DNA from: CAWGXG01 sp963826505
GTDB lineage: Bacteria > Chloroflexota > Anaerolineae > Aggregatilineales > Aggregatilineaceae
Reading direction: 5' to 3'
Assembly (NCBI GenBank): GCA_963826505.1
Contig: CAWGXG010000009.1
Span: forward strand, 62,001 to 126,000
DNA length: 64,000 bases
Part shown: piece by piece, positions 24,278 through 33,943 of the stretch
Layout: every line of letters begins with the position of its first letter
Numbering within the stretch: the stretch's first letter is position 1
Notes under the pieces: model-generated
The model's database searches: none
What the model saw: the letters and a program-made list of their open reading frames with translations, nothing else
Told to the model about the DNA's origin: nothing
Position numbers and translations under genes: made by a program

Positions 24278-25464
24278 ATGACTACTTCGGTATCTCAAGC
24301 GCCGCCAGCTGGCGCGCCTGCCGCCTCGCCCCGGCAAGTTGGCTGGGCCGAGCGTCTCTGGCCGGCGGTGCAGAGTTTGCTGATTCCGCTCTTGTCGGTA
24401 TTCACCGCGGTGCTGCTCGGCTCATTCTTGATTCTGCTGGATGGGCGCGACCCGATCACCGCGTTTCGCGGGCTGATCGAGGGCGCATTCTTGGAGCCGC
24501 GCGGCCTGTTGGCTGCCTTCCGCAACATGACGCCGCTGGTCCTGTCCGGGCTGGCGGTCGCCTTCGCGTTCAAAAGCGGACTGTTCAACATCGGCGTGCA
24601 GGGCCAGTTGATTCTCGGATCGGTCGTGGCGGCCTGGGTCGGCTTTGCTGTGAAGGGACTGCCGCCCCTGCTGCATATCCCGTTGGCGCTGGTCGCGGCG
24701 ATGATCGCGGGAGGGCTGTGGGCCGCTATTGCGGGCGCGCTCAAAGCGTTTGCTGACGCGCACGAAGTCATCACAACGATCATGCTCAACTATATCGCCA
24801 TGCAGTTTGCCGGGTGGCTGATCTCGACCCCTACCGAGGGATCGCGCCCGGGGCCGCTGGCCAGCCCTGAAGCCGCTACCGACGCCATCGCCCGCACGCC
24901 GGAAATTCTCAAGAGTGCCCGGCTGCCGGTGATCTACACCGTGCCGCCCAACTTCGATCTCCACGTCGGGGTATTCATTGCCATCGCCGCAACGGTTGTC
25001 ATTGCCTTTCTGCTCTACCGCACCACCTTTGGCTTCGAGCTGCGCATGACGGGCTTCAGTCCCAGCGCCGCGCAGTACGCGGGCGTCAACGTCAAGCGCG
25101 TGACCGTGACCACCATGCTCATCGCGGGCTGTTTGGCCGGGCTGGCAGGCGGCATTCAGACGCTTGGCGTCAACCACCACTACGAGGGTAATCAAAGCCT
25201 GGGCCTGGGCTTCGACGGCATCACTGTGGCCTTTCTGGCTGGTAACAATCCGGTCGGCATCAATGTGTCGGCCTTCCTGTTTGGCGCGATGGACGCCGGT
25301 ACCACCCGCATGGCGCTTGAATGCCGACGTCGCGAAAGAGCTGATCCAGGTGATCCAGGCCCTGATCTTAATGTTCGTCGCTGCCGACCAGATCATCCGG
25401 CAGATTGTATCGCATCCGGGCGGCGGCTCCTGGCGCGCGGCTGACGATCGGTCGCAAGGATTGA
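24278..25464 (+). CDS. BMP-type nucleoside/simple-sugar ABC permease 1, two frameshifts as read
   Basis: About 394 residues after removing one base near 25319 and one near 25436. Ten or so membrane helices with the family landmarks LVLSGLAVAFAFKSGLFNIG, GQLILGSVVAAWVGF, DAHEVITTIMLNYIA and GINVSAFLFGAMDAGTTRM. This matches the YufP-like (BPD_transp_2) permease of BmpA-dependent importers for nucleosides. After repair the tail reads ALNADVAKELIQVIQALILM and ends RRLTIGRKD at 25464, 10 bases before the second permease. A TATAAT at 24186-24191 may belong to its promoter. The cytoplasmic membrane location is clear; the ligand is unknown. Confidence 0.85.
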
Positions 25465-25474
25465 GGCGCGAGAG

Positions 25475-26483
25475 ATGAGCGAAACTGAACTGGGACTCGC
25501 GATTATCGCCACGATCAACTTTACGATCCGCTATTCCATCCCGATCACGCTGGGCGCGTTGAGCGGGATTTATGTGCGAGCGGTCGGGCATCGTGAATAT
25601 CGGCATCGAGGGCATGATGCTGATGTCGGCCTTCACCGGGTTTATGACCAATGTCGCGCTCAGCAAGCCGGAAGTCTCCGGCCTCATTGCAACAGGCGGG
25701 TGTGCGTCTGGGGATATCGCTGCTGGTCGCGCTGCTGACCGGCGGCGCGATGGGCCTGCTGCACGCCCTGCTGTCGATCCAATACCGCATCGATCAGATC
25801 GTCAGCGGCACCGTGATCAACATCCTGGCGCTGGGCCTGACCGGCTATTTCTACCAGCTCGAACACGCCCACGTTAGGCAAGCTGCCCGCGCTGATCGAC
25901 AACCCCTTCTCCAAAGATGGCTCGTGGACGCTGCATCTGGCGCACAACCTGACGTTTTACCTGCCCTACGACATCGGGCGCATTTTGTTCGACAAAGACC
26001 TGATCACCTACCTGACGCTGGCGCTGGTCTTCATCATCGGTTGGGCTATGACCAACACGACCTGGGGCCTGCGCACGCGCTCGGTCGGTGAGAATCCCCG
26101 CGCGGCGGACACGCTCGGCATCAACGTCTACCGCCTGCAATACACCAACCTGTTTCTGGGCGGGATGCTGGCCGGGCTGGGCGGCGCGTTCCTGACGCTG
26201 GCCGCCGTTGGCCTGTTCGAGCAGCAATATGACGACTGGGCGCGGCTTCATCGCGCTGGCCGTGATGATCTTCGGCAATTACCGGCCCTGGGGTGCGCTG
26301 AAAGGGGCGCTGCTGTTCGGCTTCGCGACGGCGCTGCAAGGGCAGCTCCAGCAGTTCGGGATCGACTTCCCGCACCAACTGGTCGGGATGCTGCCCTATA
26401 TCCTGACGATCGTGGTGCTGGCCGGGTTCGTCGGCGAGGCGCGGCCCCCGGCGGCTGAGGGTAAGGCCTATGTGGTCGAATAG
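25475..26483 (+). pseudogene. BMP-type ABC permease 2, frame-broken as read
   Basis: Starts MSETELGLAIIATINFTIRY and, read across frames, follows the YufQ-like second permease: SGIVNIGIEGMMLMSAFTGF, LLVALLTGGAMGLLHALLSI, DQIVSGTVINILALGLTGYF, ITYLTLALVFIIGWAMTNTT, RSVGENPRAADTLGINVYRL, GRGFIALAVMIFGNYRPWGA, ending EGKAYVVE at 26483. Breaks lie near 25570, 25690, 25862 and 26236. Each moves the frame by one in the same direction, as from a single inserted base. For example, removing a G near 25862 restores YQLNTPTLGKLPALIDNPF. Residue conservation is high between breaks, so I judge the gene functional in the organism. Confidence 0.8.
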
Positions 26484-26513
26484 CCTGCGCGTTGGAGCAT
26501 AGGAGGCGAAATC

Positions 26514-26954
26514 ATGACTGACCATTCCAAACAAACACCGCGCCGGACTCAAAACACGCCCGCCGTGCGCCCGCGCTCGAAGATCGTGCTCGCCCAGACG
26601 GCCTTTCTGCTGACCAGCCGCCGACGGCAGCGCGAAGTCTTCGGCCCAGCGGCAATCGCCGCAATTATCGGGCTGGCGCTGTTCCTCGACACCTTGACCG
26701 GAACGGCGATTCCCATTGGTTTCGCGCGCCTGATGGCGCTGCTATTCGGCGCGTGGGCGGGCTATGCCGCGTGGCAGCACAGCCGCCGCGTTTTGAGGTG
26801 GACCGCGCTCGACGTAGCGCTGGTGATCGCGGGCGGCCTGCTGGTGATCGGCGCGCTGGCGTTTCTGGCCTCCGGCGGCGTGCGGCAGGCCTGGGCGGTG
26901 CTGCTGACCGTGTTCGCCGTGTCGTATATCGTCCAAACCGCTGCGATTTCCTGA
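26514..26954 (+). CDS. small polytopic membrane protein of unknown function
   Basis: 146 residues with AGGAGGCG seven bases before the ATG. A charged 45-residue N-terminus is followed by four hydrophobic segments (AAIAAIIGLALFLDTL, FARLMALLFGAWAGYAA, VALVIAGGLLVIGALAFLA, AVLLTVFAVSYIVQ). It has no ABC transporter motif and does not belong to the usual BMP operon. Its end is probably another frame slip: a shift gives CDFLTRLP and a stop at 26968. It may be the N-terminal portion of the membrane protein whose later pieces are interleaved with the ATPase gene just downstream (inference). Confidence 0.55.
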   Translation: MTDHSKQTPRRTQNTPAVRPRSKIVLAQTAFLLTSRRRQREVFGPAAIAAIIGLALFLDTLTGTAIPIGFARLMALLFGAWAGYAAWQHSRRVLRWTALDVALVIAGGLLVIGALAFLASGGVRQAWAVLLTVFAVSYIVQTAAIS

Positions 26955-27337
26955 CGCGGCTGCCCTGACGGGGTGCCGCGCGTGATGACACTGGAAAACG
27001 TGTATGTCTGAATTCAACCACGATGCACCAGCCCTTGAAGTCGAGGGCGTGACGAAACAATTTCCCGGCGTGCTGGCCAACGACGACGTCAGTCTGACGC
27101 TGCGGCGCGGCGAGATTTTGGCGCTGTTGGGCGAAAACGGCGCGGGCAAAAGCACGCTGATGAATATTATCTACGGGCTGTATCGCCCGGACGGCGGCAC
27201 GATCCGCCTGAAAGGGCGCGAAGTCCATTTTGCCAGCCCGCGCGAAGCGATCCACAGCGGGATCGGCATGGTGCACCAGCATTTCCAACTGGTGAACGTG
27301 ATGACCGTCGCCGAAAACGTGGTGCTCGGTGAAGAGT

Positions 27338-28214
27338 CAACCGTCGCCTATCGGGGCGAAGAGTCACGCCGCCGTGGCCCTCGTGTTGAAATGGCTGCCC
27401 AGCCTGGTGATCTTCGCGCTCTGTTTCGTGATCGGGCTGTCGCTTGGCGGTGTGAAATACGCCCTGGGCGGCGCAACGTTTGGCGTGATCAACGGCGTAG
27501 CGGTCGCCGTGCGTCCCGTGGGACGCATGTTGTGGGCTATGACGTGGCGCGTCGGGTTGGCGTTGTTCGCGATCGCCATCGCGGGCCAGATCGAGCGCAT
27601 CTCCCAGATGGGGCTGACCGCGTTCGCCCTGCAGCGCAGCGTGGATACCGTGTACGTCGAGCGACCCCAGGTGATGGACGGCGGCTACACGGTCAAAGCG
27701 GCGACGGTTTCGCACGGGCCCATTGCGTTTGACTGGGCGAGCGAAGGCCGCAAGGCGAGCGAAGCGGGCACCGGCGTCGACGGCGTGCTGGCGAGCGCGC
27801 GCGAGCAGATCGCGGTCTACCGCGACAACGGCGTGCCCGGCTGGCTGATCGACGCCATCGACAACGCGCCGCCGGTCGTCTACACGCTCAGTGTGGCACT
27901 GCTGCTGTTGCTATTTGGGGCGCACGCGCTCGTGTCCTGGCGTGGGATCGCGGACCGGCCCGAACCGGTGCGGCAGATTGATCGGCTGGCGCTGGGCGGG
28001 CTGATCGTACTCCACGGCGCGGTACTGTGGCTCAACACCACGGACAGCGCCCTATGGGCGCGCGCGGTGCTGTTGGCCCTGTTAGTGATCGGGTTGGGTG
28101 CGGTGGCGCTGCGCAGCGTGCGCGCCCGCCAGCAAACGGCCGTCCTGGGCCGCGTTTCGCCGCTGGACGGGGCGTTCGACGCGTTTTTGGTCGCGCTGTA
28201 CGCCGCAACGGAAA
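27338..28214 (+). other. foreign segment A inside the ATPase gene: membrane protein piece
   Basis: A single open frame of ~290 codons with no ATPase similarity. Hydrophobic segments LPSLVIFALCFVIGLSLGG, VGLALFAIAIAGQI, VVYTLSVALLLLLFGAH, LGGLIVLHGAVLWL and VLLALLVIGLGAVAL surround a ~90-residue soluble loop (VDTVYVERPQVMDGG). It enters after GEES of ATPase block 1, where GAAGAGTCA occurs twice 27 bases apart (27332-27340 and 27359-27367), and leaves at TEIRNVRAAS. Confidence 0.6.
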
Positions 28215-28852
28215 TTCGCAACGTGCGCGCGGCGAGCCGAGCGCGTGGCCGAATTGTCGCGCCAGTACGGGCTGGAAGTCGATCCCGACGCGATGATCGA
28301 GAAACTGCCGGTCGGGATGCAGCAGCGCGTCGAGATCATCAAAGCGCTGTACCGCCACGCGGATATTCTGATCCTGGACGAGCCCACCGCCGTCCTGACG
28401 CCGCAGGAAAGCCGCGAACTGTTCAAGATCATGCGCGAGCTGGCCGCGCAGGGCGTGTCGATCATTTTCATCACGCACAAATTGAAAGAAGTCTTCGAGG
28501 TCGCGACGCAAGATCGTCGTGATGCGCGGCGGGCGCGTGGTCGGCACGACGACGCCCGACTCAGGCGACCGAAACGTCACTGGCCGACGATGATGGTCGG
28601 GCCGCGAGGTGATCTTGCAGGTGGAAAAGGGCGAGGCGCAGCCCGCCGGGCCGGTGCTCGACGTGCAGCGATCTCAGCGCGATGGACAACCGGGGCGCGC
28701 AGGCGTTGAACGGGGTCAGTTTCGACGTGCACGCGGGCGAAGTGCTGGGTATCGCCGGGGTGCAGGGCAACGGTCAGACCGAGCTGGTCGAAGTGCTGAC
28801 CGGGCTGCGCGTGCCGCAACGGCGGCTCGGTGAGACTGCTGGGCGTCGATCT

Positions 28853-29275
28853 TCAGCCGGAACGCCAGCCCGCTGCGCGATCAGCGCGCGCGCATCGCGG
28901 CGTTGGTGATCGATTTGCTGACCGTCGCCGTGCTGAGCTATTTCTTGGGCTATTTCGTGTGGTACTTCCGCGACAATTCGCTAAGTGTCGCCCGGCGCCA
29001 GCGCTGAACGGCGTTGATCATCGTGAGATGCGCTGTATTTCCTGGGCAGTTGGCTGGCGACAGGTGCGACGATCGGGCTGGTGCTGTTTGGGCTGGCCGT
29101 CGCCGATCAGGACGACACCCGGCTCGCACGCTGCGGCTGGTCCAGCGCTACCTGATCGTTTTGATGCTGCGCCTGCCCGCTGCTGATTCCGCTATCTGGT
29201 GTCGCGGCATGCGCGCTGGTGACGGAGCAGCGACGTGGTTCGACCGCCTGTTGGGGCTGCGCGTCATCCGAGCGC
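28853..29275 (+). other. foreign segment B: RDD-like membrane domain, first half
   Basis: After allowing single-base slips it reads ARIAALVIDLLTVAVLSYFL, GYFVWYFRD, DALYFLGSWLATGATIGLVL, RTLRLVQRYLIVLMLRLP and ends WFDRLLGLRVIRA. RIAALVIDLL and the later LLGLRVI are the landmarks of RDD-family membrane proteins. It separates ATPase blocks 2 and 3. Confidence 0.5.
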
Positions 29276-29418
29276 GAGCGCATCACCCCGCGCCATATCA
29301 AGGATCTCGGGTCAAGCCACGTGCCCGAAGATCGCCAGCGGCACGGCATGGTCAAGCTTTACAGCGGTGGCGGATAACCTCATGCTCAACGATTACTACG
29401 AGCGCCCCTATGCCAGCG

Positions 29419-29809
29419 AGCCGAACATGGCCGAGCTGCCGGGGGCGCTGCTGCGCTACCTGCTGCTGACCGGCGCGATCATCGCCGGGCTGACCGTGCC
29501 GGGCTGTACACCTGGGATCATGGACTGTGGACGGCGCTGCTGGATGCTTACAACGTCCCGCCGGATCCATGCGCGCCATCTGCCACCGCGCTGACGCGCG
29601 CGCAGAAAAACCGCGCTGCAATACCCGATATCATCGGCGTGCTGCTGCTGCTCGGCGGCGGAAATCGTATTTGCGGGCGGTGGCGCATTTGCTCGCGACG
29701 CGGATTGCTCGGGCTGAAGTCGGTCGCGGCGCCATCATTCGCGCAGCGCGAGTGGCTGCGCGGATGTCGTGGCGCGCTGCACGGCGGGCCGGGGAACCGC
29801 CCGCGCCGC
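29419..29809 (+). other. foreign segment C: continuation of the RDD-like membrane domain
   Basis: Reads AELPGALLRYLLLTGAIIAG, then LTVPGLYTWDHG, TRAQKNRAAIPDIIGVLLLL. LPGALLRYLLL is what normally follows LLGLRV in RDD proteins, so segment C appears to continue segment B across ATPase block 3. It separates ATPase blocks 3 and 4. Confidence 0.5.
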
Positions 29810-30237
29810 AGGGCGGACTGCTGCGCAACAGAGCCGCCATCGATGCAGCACGCCGTCCGCCCTGATCGAACAGTTCGACATCCGCACGCCGTCCGGCAGC
29901 ATTGATGGCGGCAACCTGTCCGGTGGCAACCAGCAGAAAATGATCGTGGCGCGCGAGTTCAGCCGCAAGCCCCGCCTGCTGATCGCCGCCCAACCGACGC
30001 GCGGCATCGACGTCGGCTCGATCGAGTTCATCCACCAGCCAGATCATCGAGCAGCGCGACGCAGGCGCGGCGGTGCTGCTGGTCTCGGCAGAACTGGACG
30101 AGATCATGGCGCTGTCGGACCGGATCGCCGTGATCTACAAGGGCGAAATCATCGACACGCTGGACGCCAAGACGCCAGCCGCGAGCAGATCGGTCTGCTG
30201 ATGGCGGGCATTGTCCGCGCGTAGAAGCCGAAGGACA

Positions 30238-30307
30238 GGCCCCACCCCCGGCCCCCTGAACCACGCGGTGGAGAGGGGAAACCGCCCGCAGGGCGGAGGG
30301 GTGGGCC
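30238..30307. repeat. GC-rich palindromic intergenic element (copy 2)
   Basis: Outer arms GGCCCCACCCC and GGGGTGGGCC pair, enclosing CCCCCTGAAC..GGTGGAGAGGGG and an ACCGCCCGCAGGGCGG hairpin. It lies between the convergent ABC operon and M1 peptidase genes and could end both transcripts. Similar in layout to 6682-6735. Confidence 0.55.
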
Positions 30308-30373
30308 AAACCACATGACGCCTTGTCCCGCGCCCCAAAAACCTTATCTTAATGCGTAGAGGGATTAGGCGGG

Positions 30374-31878
30374 TTATCCGACCGGCACGTCGCCCACCCA
30401 CTCCGTGAACAGCGCCGAGAGATCGAGACCGAGCGAAGCTTCGTACGAGGCGCGCATATCATCCGGCCCGGCGATGCGGTAGCGGTAGGCCATGAAATAA
30501 TCGCGCAGCATGCCGATCACCGCGTCGTACCCGACTAAGTCCTCCAACGCGGCGTAAAACAGCGGTCCCTTTTCGTACACCATGTAAAAATACGCCCCTC
30601 CCGGATAGCTAGTCACCGGCTGCCCGATGGTCTGATCCGGGTACATCGTGACGTACTGCTCGTACTGCGTGCGGAAGCTGTCGAGCGCCGCCCGGTACGC
30701 GTCTGCGCCCTCGCGATCGCGGATGAACACGGCGACGGAATACTGTGCCAGCGCCTCGTCCATCCAGGGATCCAGCGTCTGATCGCTGCCCACCAGGCTG
30801 TACCACCACTGGTGCGCGGCTTCATGGGCGATCACGAACTGGAAGAACTCGTCGTCTTTGTTCCACACGTTGGTGGCGACCACGAATACGCCCGGATACT
30901 CGATACCTCCGGCGGTGGTGGGCGTCTGCACCATGTCCAGCTCGCTGAACGGGTACGGGCCGAACGCGCTGTCGTAGATGCGCACAGACTCGCGAGCCAG
31001 CTCCAGCCCGGCGCGCGCCGCGACGCGGGCGTCAGGCCGGGCGGGATCGTAGTACAACGTGACGGTCACGCCGTTTTGCTCGCCGCTCAGCGCGACGTAG
31101 TGCGTGCTGGCAAACAAGCGCGAAATCACGCATCAGCGGCGCGACGTAGTGATGCGTCAGCGTGCCGTCCGCGTTGGCGACCAGCCCGATCTCCGATCCG
31201 CTGGCGACCAGCACCAGCGCGGCGGGCGCGGTCACGTTCACGTCATAGAACGCCGTCTCGCTGAAGACCGCATCGCCCTGCGGATGATCCGTCACCTGCC
31301 ACCAGCCTTGCCCGGGTTCGTAGACCGACAATACCGGGTAGGCATTGGGCAGCGCCAGCACGCCGTCCAGATCGCTGAACTGGGCGTACAGCGGTGCGCG
31401 GTCCGCCGTCAGCGTAATGGCGAAGCGCATGCCGATCGTGACGGCGTTGCCGGGCAGCAGCGGCGCCGTCAGCGGCACCGTCAAAACGGTGCGTAACAGG
31501 TCCACGGTGGGAGTCACCGGCGCGCCGTCTACGGTCACGTCGCTGACCGTCATGTCGCCGCCGTAGGATTCCAGGTTGGGATACAGCCGGAAGACGATGC
31601 TCGCCAGCGCGGTGATCGCGCGGTTGGTGTAGATCACCTGCTGCGTACCGGTGATCGTGGCACCGGCGGCCGTATCATCGAGCGTCAGGTCGAGCGTGTA
31701 GCGCGGGCGCGTCAGCGTAGCTCGCCATATCGCCCACGAAAGCGGGCAGCAGCGCCGGACGATAAAGTGCGGACCAGTCGTCGCCCTGGGCGCGCGCCCG
31801 CGGCGGAAGCGCGCCCGCGATCACGCCCGCCACCAGTACAAGCGCGATCACCACTCCCGCTATCCGTCGAGCCTTCAT
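30374..31878 (-). CDS. secreted M1-family zinc aminopeptidase-like protein, two frameshifts as read
   Basis: About 500 residues from the ATG at 31878 after removing one base near 31722 and one near 31115. A signal peptide (VVIALVLVAGVIAGALPPRARAQ) leads to a DUF-type N-terminal beta domain (NRAITALASIVFRLYPNLES), then the catalytic domain with HEAAHQWWYSLVG and, downstream, WMDEALAQYS, giving the HEXXH-plus-Glu zinc site of M1 gluzincins. A glycine-rich GIEYPGVF motif substitutes for GAMEN. Exported peptidase. It follows its paralogue at 31951-33576 by 72 bases in the same direction, so the two are likely cotranscribed and recently duplicated. Confidence 0.8.
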
Positions 31879-31950
31879 ACCGGACTCCTAAGGAGAAAGC
31901 AAACAGCAGGCCCCCCAACACGGCTTCCGCAGGCGCGGGGGCTAACCGTG

Positions 31951-33576
31951 TTACTGCCCGGCCTGTGCATCCGCGATAACGGCTGGGTCCAGCCCGTCAA
32001 ACTCGCCCACCCACTGGTAAAAGAACGCGTCGAGATCCTGGCCGCTGGCGTCTTCAAAGGCTTGCAGCACATCCTTCGACGTGACGATCTCGTAGCGATT
32101 GCGCTTGTAATAGAGCTGCAAGCCCTCGCGGAACACGTCACGCCCCAGCTTCTTTTCCAGCTCGGCGTAAAACAGCGGTCCTTTGGTGTAGACGATCACG
32201 CCGTATTCGTTGTCGTTGTAGGCCGACACCGGCAGATCGAGCACCAGATCGGGCGCGCCCGTGCTCTTGTAATAGTTGTAGCGATCACGATCGCCCTGCA
32301 CCATATCCTTGAAGCGATCCTCGCCGTACTTTTCGCGCGTGTAGATGTATTCCGTGAACGAGGTCAGCAACTCGTCCAGCCAGGGGTGATCCACCTGGTC
32401 GTTGCCAACCACGCTGTAAAACCACTGGTGGCCGATCTCATGTGCGGTGGCGATCTCCATGAAATCATCGCCCGGCGTCCAGTAACGCGCCGCGACGACC
32501 ACGATCCCCGGATATTCGATCGCGCTGAGGTTGTCCGTCTCGGCCACGTCCAGTTCTGCGAAAGGATAGGGGCCAAACTGTTCGTCAAAAATACGCACCG
32601 TGTCGGCAGCAATCTGGAGCACCTGCTCCGCCGCGATCTCGCCGCCCGGCCAATAAAAGACGTTGACCGTCACCCCGTCGGACTCGGTCGTCAGCTTGCC
32701 GAACAGCGGGCTGGCCACGAGCAGCAAATCACGCATGGGGCCGCTTACGTAGTGGTAGGTGGTATTGCCGTTGCCTGCGGGATAGGAATCGATCGCGGAT
32801 CCGCTCATCGCCAACGTGAAATTGTCGGGCACCGTCATATAGGTTTCGAACAGCGCGGATTCAGAATAACCCGCGTCCCCGGCAGGCGAGGGCCGCTCCG
32901 TCCACCAGCCGCGCCCTTCTTCGTAGACCGACAGAGCCGGGTACCATTCGGGTGCGGCAAAGACGCCCTTCTCATAACCGAACGTGCCATACGACGCGAA
33001 CATGCCGGTTTCGGCGGCCACACTGAACTGAAACGCCATTTCCGCCGAGTCGCCGGGCTGCAATGGCTGGTCCAGCGTGAGGATGAGCACCGTGTCGCGC
33101 TCGGTCAGGCGCGGCTCGACAGGCGCGCCGTTGAGTTCGGACTGGTAAATGACCATACGCCCGCCCATCACGGACAGGTTGGGGTACAGCCGGAACACGA
33201 TCTCGTTGAGCGTGTCGGCGGAGTGATTGGTATAACGTACCCGCTCCGCGCCGCGCAGGATGGCGACGCCGTTGTCAAAGACCAGGCTGGCCTCAATGTA
33301 ATAGCGGTTGCGATTCACAAAACCTGCAATATCGCCGGTGAACTCCGGTCGCATGGCCGCTTCGAACTGCGACACCTCGTCCCAGTTGACGGCGGGCAGT
33401 TGGATCGGCTGGAACGCGGGGACATCGGTGGGCGTGCTGGGCGGCACGGCCGTAATGGTCGGTGATAGTGTGGGCAGCGCAGACGCTTCCGTCCCCGCTT
33501 GACCGCAAGCCGAAACCGCCAACATCCCGACTGCCAACAGCAGCGCCCCTACCCAAAAACGCTTACTTATCATCAC
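31951..33576 (-). CDS. M1-family metallopeptidase lipoprotein
   Basis: 541 residues, intact. Lipoprotein signal with lipobox AVSAC (Cys ~residue 24), then a Ser/Thr/Pro linker, an N-terminal beta domain (YTNHSADTLNEIVFRLYPNL), and the catalytic region with AIEYPGIVVV, HEIGHQWFYSVVGND and PWLDELLTSFTEY, supplying the zinc His pair, catalytic Glu and third Glu ligand. C-terminal helical part ends FYQWVGEFDG. An AGGAG lies upstream of the start. It is lipid-anchored outside the cytoplasmic membrane and probably trims peptides; the paralogue downstream is signal-peptide secreted instead. Confidence 0.88.
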   Translation of the reverse strand: MMISKRFWVGALLLAVGMLAVSACGQAGTEASALPTLSPTITAVPPSTPTDVPAFQPIQLPAVNWDEVSQFEAAMRPEFTGDIAGFVNRNRYYIEASLVFDNGVAILRGAERVRYTNHSADTLNEIVFRLYPNLSVMGGRMVIYQSELNGAPVEPRLTERDTVLILTLDQPLQPGDSAEMAFQFSVAAETGMFASYGTFGYEKGVFAAPEWYPALSVYEEGRGWWTERPSPAGDAGYSESALFETYMTVPDNFTLAMSGSAIDSYPAGNGNTTYHYVSGPMRDLLLVASPLFGKLTTESDGVTVNVFYWPGGEIAAEQVLQIAADTVRIFDEQFGPYPFAELDVAETDNLSAIEYPGIVVVAARYWTPGDDFMEIATAHEIGHQWFYSVVGNDQVDHPWLDELLTSFTEYIYTREKYGEDRFKDMVQGDRDRYNYYKSTGAPDLVLDLPVSAYNDNEYGVIVYTKGPLFYAELEKKLGRDVFREGLQLYYKRNRYEIVTSKDVLQAFEDASGQDLDAFFYQWVGEFDGLDPAVIADAQAGQ

Positions 33577-33795
33577 GCTTCAGAACTCCTCGTCATGGTT
33601 AAATCGTGGCGCGCGGCGCAGCACGCGCCGGCACAGTCGAACGACACAGTATTGTACCAGTAAGCCCTGGTTCATGAAGATATACGCGCCCAGCCGCGCG
33701 ATTCGTTGCTAAATGGAATTGCTGCCCCGCTTCCCGCCTGCCCGGTCTGAAGCACAATGTTAAATCCGGTCAAACAAACCTTAATGTGCGGATCG

Positions 33796-33824
33796 TTGCC
33801 GGGCCAGCCCGCCCAGAGTATAAT
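33796..33824 (+). promoter_or_regulatory. promoter of the carbohydrate ABC operon
   Basis: TTGCCG (33796-33801), 17-base spacer, TATAAT (33819-33824), about 120 bases before the binding-protein start. The rest of the 33577-33943 gap between divergent genes shows nothing else clear. Confidence 0.6.
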
Positions 33825-33943
33825 TCCTTTGGTCTGAGATGGCATACCTTCCCCGCACCTCGCAGCGATTGCCATCGACCTCTTTCGTTTTGCTTGTTCC
33901 GGTAATCTGCTCATATTGGTGTATTGATCCAGGAGAAAAATCC

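Larger units (their letters stand above)
27004..30224 (+). pseudogene. BMP-type ABC ATPase (RbsA/YufO-like) split into four blocks by foreign segments
   Basis: Four colinear blocks together make a normal double-ATPase of ~510 residues. Block 1 (27004-~27337): first Walker A GENGAGKST to MTVAENVVLGEES. Block 2 (~28215-28852): RVAELSRQYGLEVDPDA, the family's degenerate signature LPVGMQQRVEIIKALYR, Walker B ILILDEPTAVLTPQE, then the second domain VSFDVHAGEVLGIAGVQGNG. Block 3 (~29276-29418): TPRHIKDLGSSHVPEDRQRH, SVADNLMLNDYYERPYAS. Block 4 (~29810-30224): ALIEQFDIRTPS, NLSGGNQQKMIVAREFSRKP, stop at 30222. Several single-base insertions also occur inside blocks 2-4. Between blocks are 870, 420 and 390 bases coding hydrophobic protein. 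As read no working ATPase can be made. Confidence 0.75.

Noticed and set aside
31948..33465. 505-residue plus-strand frame opposite the M1 peptidase lipoprotein
   Set aside because: The minus strand carries a complete lipoprotein peptidase with HEXXH; this frame is its shadow.
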